From contig JAHRBC010000002.1 in assembly GCA_022702545.1 (NCBI GenBank), forward strand, positions 3,968,001-4,032,000: a DNA stretch of 64,000 nt, given 5' to 3'. The stretch is from Phycomyces nitens. Lineage: Eukaryota > Mucoromycota > Mucoromycetes > Mucorales > Phycomycetaceae. The notes beneath the pieces were generated by a model. That model saw only the letters and a list, made by a program, of their open reading frames with translations. It was not told the DNA's origin and did no database searches. The stretch's first letter is position 1. Each line of letters starts with the position of its first letter. Positions 61,490 to 64,000 of this stretch are shown one piece after another. The translations under genes and the position numbers were made by a program.

Positions 61490-62149
61490 CATCTCTTCAT
61501 CTCTCTCTCTATTCCTCTATTTTCTTGTCAGAAGCCCGTGGCAGCAAACCTATATTTCGCCTATAACACAACGCCTCTGTCGACAAAAAAACAAAAAAAA
61601 ATAGTATTCACCATTATCCTTGCACCACAACAATTTTCAATATGTGCGATAAGAACAACCTCTTCAGTAAATATTGTTTGAATGAAAGAACCAAGGTAAA
61701 ATTATATATATTAGCTTATTATTTTTTTAATATTCTATAGTCAATTCTTTGAATGAAAAAGATGTGGGTGTGTGTGTGTGTGTGTTTTTGAGGGTGTGTG
61801 TGTGTAGGGGGGCTGGAGAGATGTTTTTATTCTTTTTGAGAGATCTAGTATGGCCATAGAAATTACTCTCGAATTCTTTTTAAATAAACCACAAGATTTC
61901 TTGGCTTATATACAATGTCAATCATACAGCCATATTGGATTTTGATTGACTCCAATATGGCTAAACAGAATCTAGAAATATAAGCCGTAACAATCATTCT
62001 AATAGTCATTAAGGTGTTCTATTGTTTTTTTTTATATATAAAATTATGCTGTGTATATGCTGAATAGGCCTCTATTGATCATTATGTGTATGTTGGTAAC
62101 TACTGGTGATGAGCACTGATGATTTGATTTGGCAAACTCGCGCTATTAT
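61336..62149. other. Intergenic between convergent genes, with microsatellites
   Basis: (CT)n at about 61458-61489. (GT)n tracts at about 61768-61805. A strong hairpin lies at 61928-61962 (separate entry). No gene supported. Confidence 0.6.
61928..61962. repeat. Perfect 12-bp inverted repeat (hairpin)
   Basis: Arms AGCCATATTGGA and TCCAATATGGCT with an 11-nt spacer. It lies in the spacer between two convergent genes (Tra2-like and GPATCH4-like). Confidence 0.9.
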
Positions 62150-63391
62150 TTACTCTTTCTTGTCTTTCTTTTCCTTTTTGCTCTTCTTTTCCTTTTTATC
62201 CTTCTTTTCCTTTTTATCCTTCTTTTCCTTTTTATCCTTCTTTTCCTTTTTATCCTTTTTATCCTTTTTCTCTTTCTTTTCCTTCTTTTCCTTTTTCTCT
62301 TTTTTAGACTTCTTTGGCTCCTTTTCTTCGTCCACGTCAGTTCTCTTGCGCTTGTGTGTTTTTGTTTCTTCGTCGCTGTCTTCTGGTCGAAGATAGTCCT
62401 GCATCACTCGAGAATATTTGCCCTTTTGATCTACCAAACCGCGTCCACCCTTTCGTGCAGTTCTTCCCTCGCATGCTGCAAATAACTCGGCGTCAGAGAC
62501 CTTGATAGAGAAATCTCGAACTTCTTCGTCTTCCCATGATAATTCAGGTTTGGGTTTTTCAGAGGCAGGCTTACTGGGATCAGAACTTATAGAAAATGGT
62601 GGCAGGATTTAGTCTCTCAAATCAAAATTCAACCTTGCCAGTATTTACACACACACACTCTCACGCACTCCAATACTCGATGAAATACTTACGGCTCCAA
62701 TGATCCAGTCGAACTTTTGACAAATCCGCTATAAAGAACGGTGGTAGCCACCTTTTTGCTGATGCTCATATGCAAGTCTTTTACACTATCCATCATATTT
62801 CTGTGATCTGCCATGGATGCCATTGAGCTCATCATTGAGGGTGCTTCTTTTTCCTCTTCTTCTTGGGCTGATTCTGGTAAAGACTCTTTGGTAGAAACTC
62901 GTTTTCCAGTAGGGCGTTGTGTGCTGATAATTCCAGTCTTGGAGCGTCGGGTGTCAGATTTTATTTTGGTGGCAATCTTGACCTAGTAATGGTTGTTGTT
63001 TTTTGTTTTTGTTTGGTTAATGACTTTTAGGACATCGAACCGTACACGATGCCTTACCTTTCCTTCGTCTTCGTCTTTCTCGACCGAGACTGAGCTTGCG
63101 CTCTTGTTGTAAAGATGATCCCACCAAGCAAACTCCCACTGGTTCTCGCCAACTCCTACGCCCTTTTTATCATTCTTCACCGAGACAGAGATATGCTTTA
63201 CTTTTCCGTCCTTATTTTTACCGAGTCCATCTCCCCTAAAGGTAGAATTTGCAGAAAAGTAGCAGATAGTTTAAGTATTAAAAAAAAAGGCATTGTAGTG
63301 GCCACTAAAAGATAAATAAAGTACACACATACTTTGACCAGCCAAACTTCTCGAGCTGAGATTGTGCGAATGTTCCTTTCCAATTATCCAT
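62150..63391 (-). CDS. G-patch protein, GPATCH4-like nucleolar factor
   Basis: G-patch proteins activate DEAH-box RNA helicases; GPATCH4 relatives are nucleolar. Four exons in transcript order, 63391-63333, 63235-63058, 62982-62693 and 62585-62150, give 320 aa. The N-terminal G-patch (about residues 6-50) has FAQSQLEKFGWSK, GDGLGKNKDGKVKHISV and the following GVGENQWEFAWWDHLYNKSA, matching the family's WW-D/E-L-F/Y-N-K motif. The middle is polar. The C-terminus is almost pure Lys/Glu/Asp (KKEKKDKKEKKDKKEKK type), encoded by an 18-bp tandem array at about 62160-62300, a likely nucleolar retention tail that will vary in length. Confidence 0.9.
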
Positions 63392-64000
63392 TCGATGCTA
63401 ATTATCCAGATCTTCTAATGAGTGATTGTAGTAGAATAAGAAGAAGAACCAAATGACTATGGTCTAGCAAGAAAAAAAAACCTCCACCAGGGACAAAAAG
63501 GCTAAATGGGTGGCTGAATAGCAAATAAAGACAGTCATTCGTAGTTGACCAATGCATTGGGCCCTGATTTTTGGATCTCCGATAAAAGAAAAAAGGTACG
63601 GGCTACACCTTTGGGTTTCATCAAGTAAACTGGTTTTTTGGAATCCACAGCCTAGGATAAATATTTTGAATATTTTGATGTTTTCATGTCAAGCAAAGTC
63701 ATTGGTCTGGTAGTGACTCAAAATGTTAAAGTAGTTTATATCATACTGTATGTTCTTGTGATAATATCATACTATTTAAAACTGTGTTGATGTCTCGAGA
63801 ATTTGTAAAAGGTAAAAGCTTCTTGGAAACCAAACAATGTTTATAATATTCCAGAAATTGAGTGTCTATATTTATCAAACCGTGTATATATCGATATTAA
63901 GAGCCATGTTTTTTTTTCCTTCTCTTTCTACAAGGATTTTAGTATTTTTACTGCTGTACGTACGAGAGAGATATATATTGATCTAAATGATCTACTATAT
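63392..64000. other. Upstream flank of the GPATCH4-like gene, no supported feature
   Basis: AT-rich sequence with the promoter of the minus-strand G-patch gene. No other gene or motif is recognised before the window edge. Confidence 0.5.

Overview
This window is eukaryotic nuclear DNA from a filamentous fungus, most likely Mucoromycota (a Mucorales/Phycomyces-like genome). The basis is the gene set (Esa1, flavocytochrome b2, Ugo1, Psr-type phosphatase, Vma12), many short spliceosomal introns with GTAAGT/GTATGT donors (about 85 introns modelled here), very AT-rich intergenic DNA, and Tc1/mariner-class transposon debris. The genus is an inference, not a sequence match.

Layout. 1-2,360: a divergent pair, the MYST acetyltransferase ESA1 (minus, cut by the window edge) and the complex II subunit SDH3/SDHC (plus). 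2,360-26,440: an AT-rich, gene-poor block holding three decayed Tc1/mariner transposases, a truncated DDE-transposase-like ORF, two copies of a 1,695-bp repeat 15.1 kb apart, a pair of SINE-like elements, microsatellites, one C2H2 zinc-finger gene (10,362-11,720) and one small doubtful gene (16,928-17,281). 26,443-34,728: secreted or membrane genes, namely a phospholipase B-type SGNH lipase, a TMEM184/Ost-alpha family membrane protein and a TBL-type PC-esterase. 34,730-38,510: an IS630/Tc1-like transposon that has lost one catalytic Asp, next to a C2H2 gene and a decayed coding region. 38,962-63,391: a dense housekeeping block of eleven spliced genes with short spacers: ABHD4/5-like hydrolase, prenylcysteine oxidase, Ugo1-like carrier, Pus10, Vma12, CMTR1 cap methyltransferase, FHA-forkhead factor, L-lactate dehydrogenase (cytochrome b2), NIF/Psr phosphatase, a DDT/WHIM/PHD protein, a Tra2-like SR protein and a GPATCH4-like G-patch protein.

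These genes do not form one pathway, as expected for a fungal chromosome. Functional themes are chromatin and transcription (Esa1, forkhead, PHD), RNA processing (CMTR1, Pus10, Tra2, GPATCH4), mitochondrial function (SDHC, Ugo1, cytochrome b2) and lipid/membrane metabolism (PLB, ABHD, TMEM184, prenylcysteine oxidase). Most gene models below were spliced by hand. Exon sums are divisible by three and junction codons restore conserved family motifs, which is the main evidence for them.

Most unusual items: the two-copy 1.69-kb repeat, which keeps an intact 103-codon frame with mostly silent differences between copies plus a tRNA-like T-arm; a pair of structured SINE-like elements; a decayed unknown coding region beside a C2H2 gene; a GC-AG intron in VMA12; and a cytochrome b2 model without a mitochondrial presequence.
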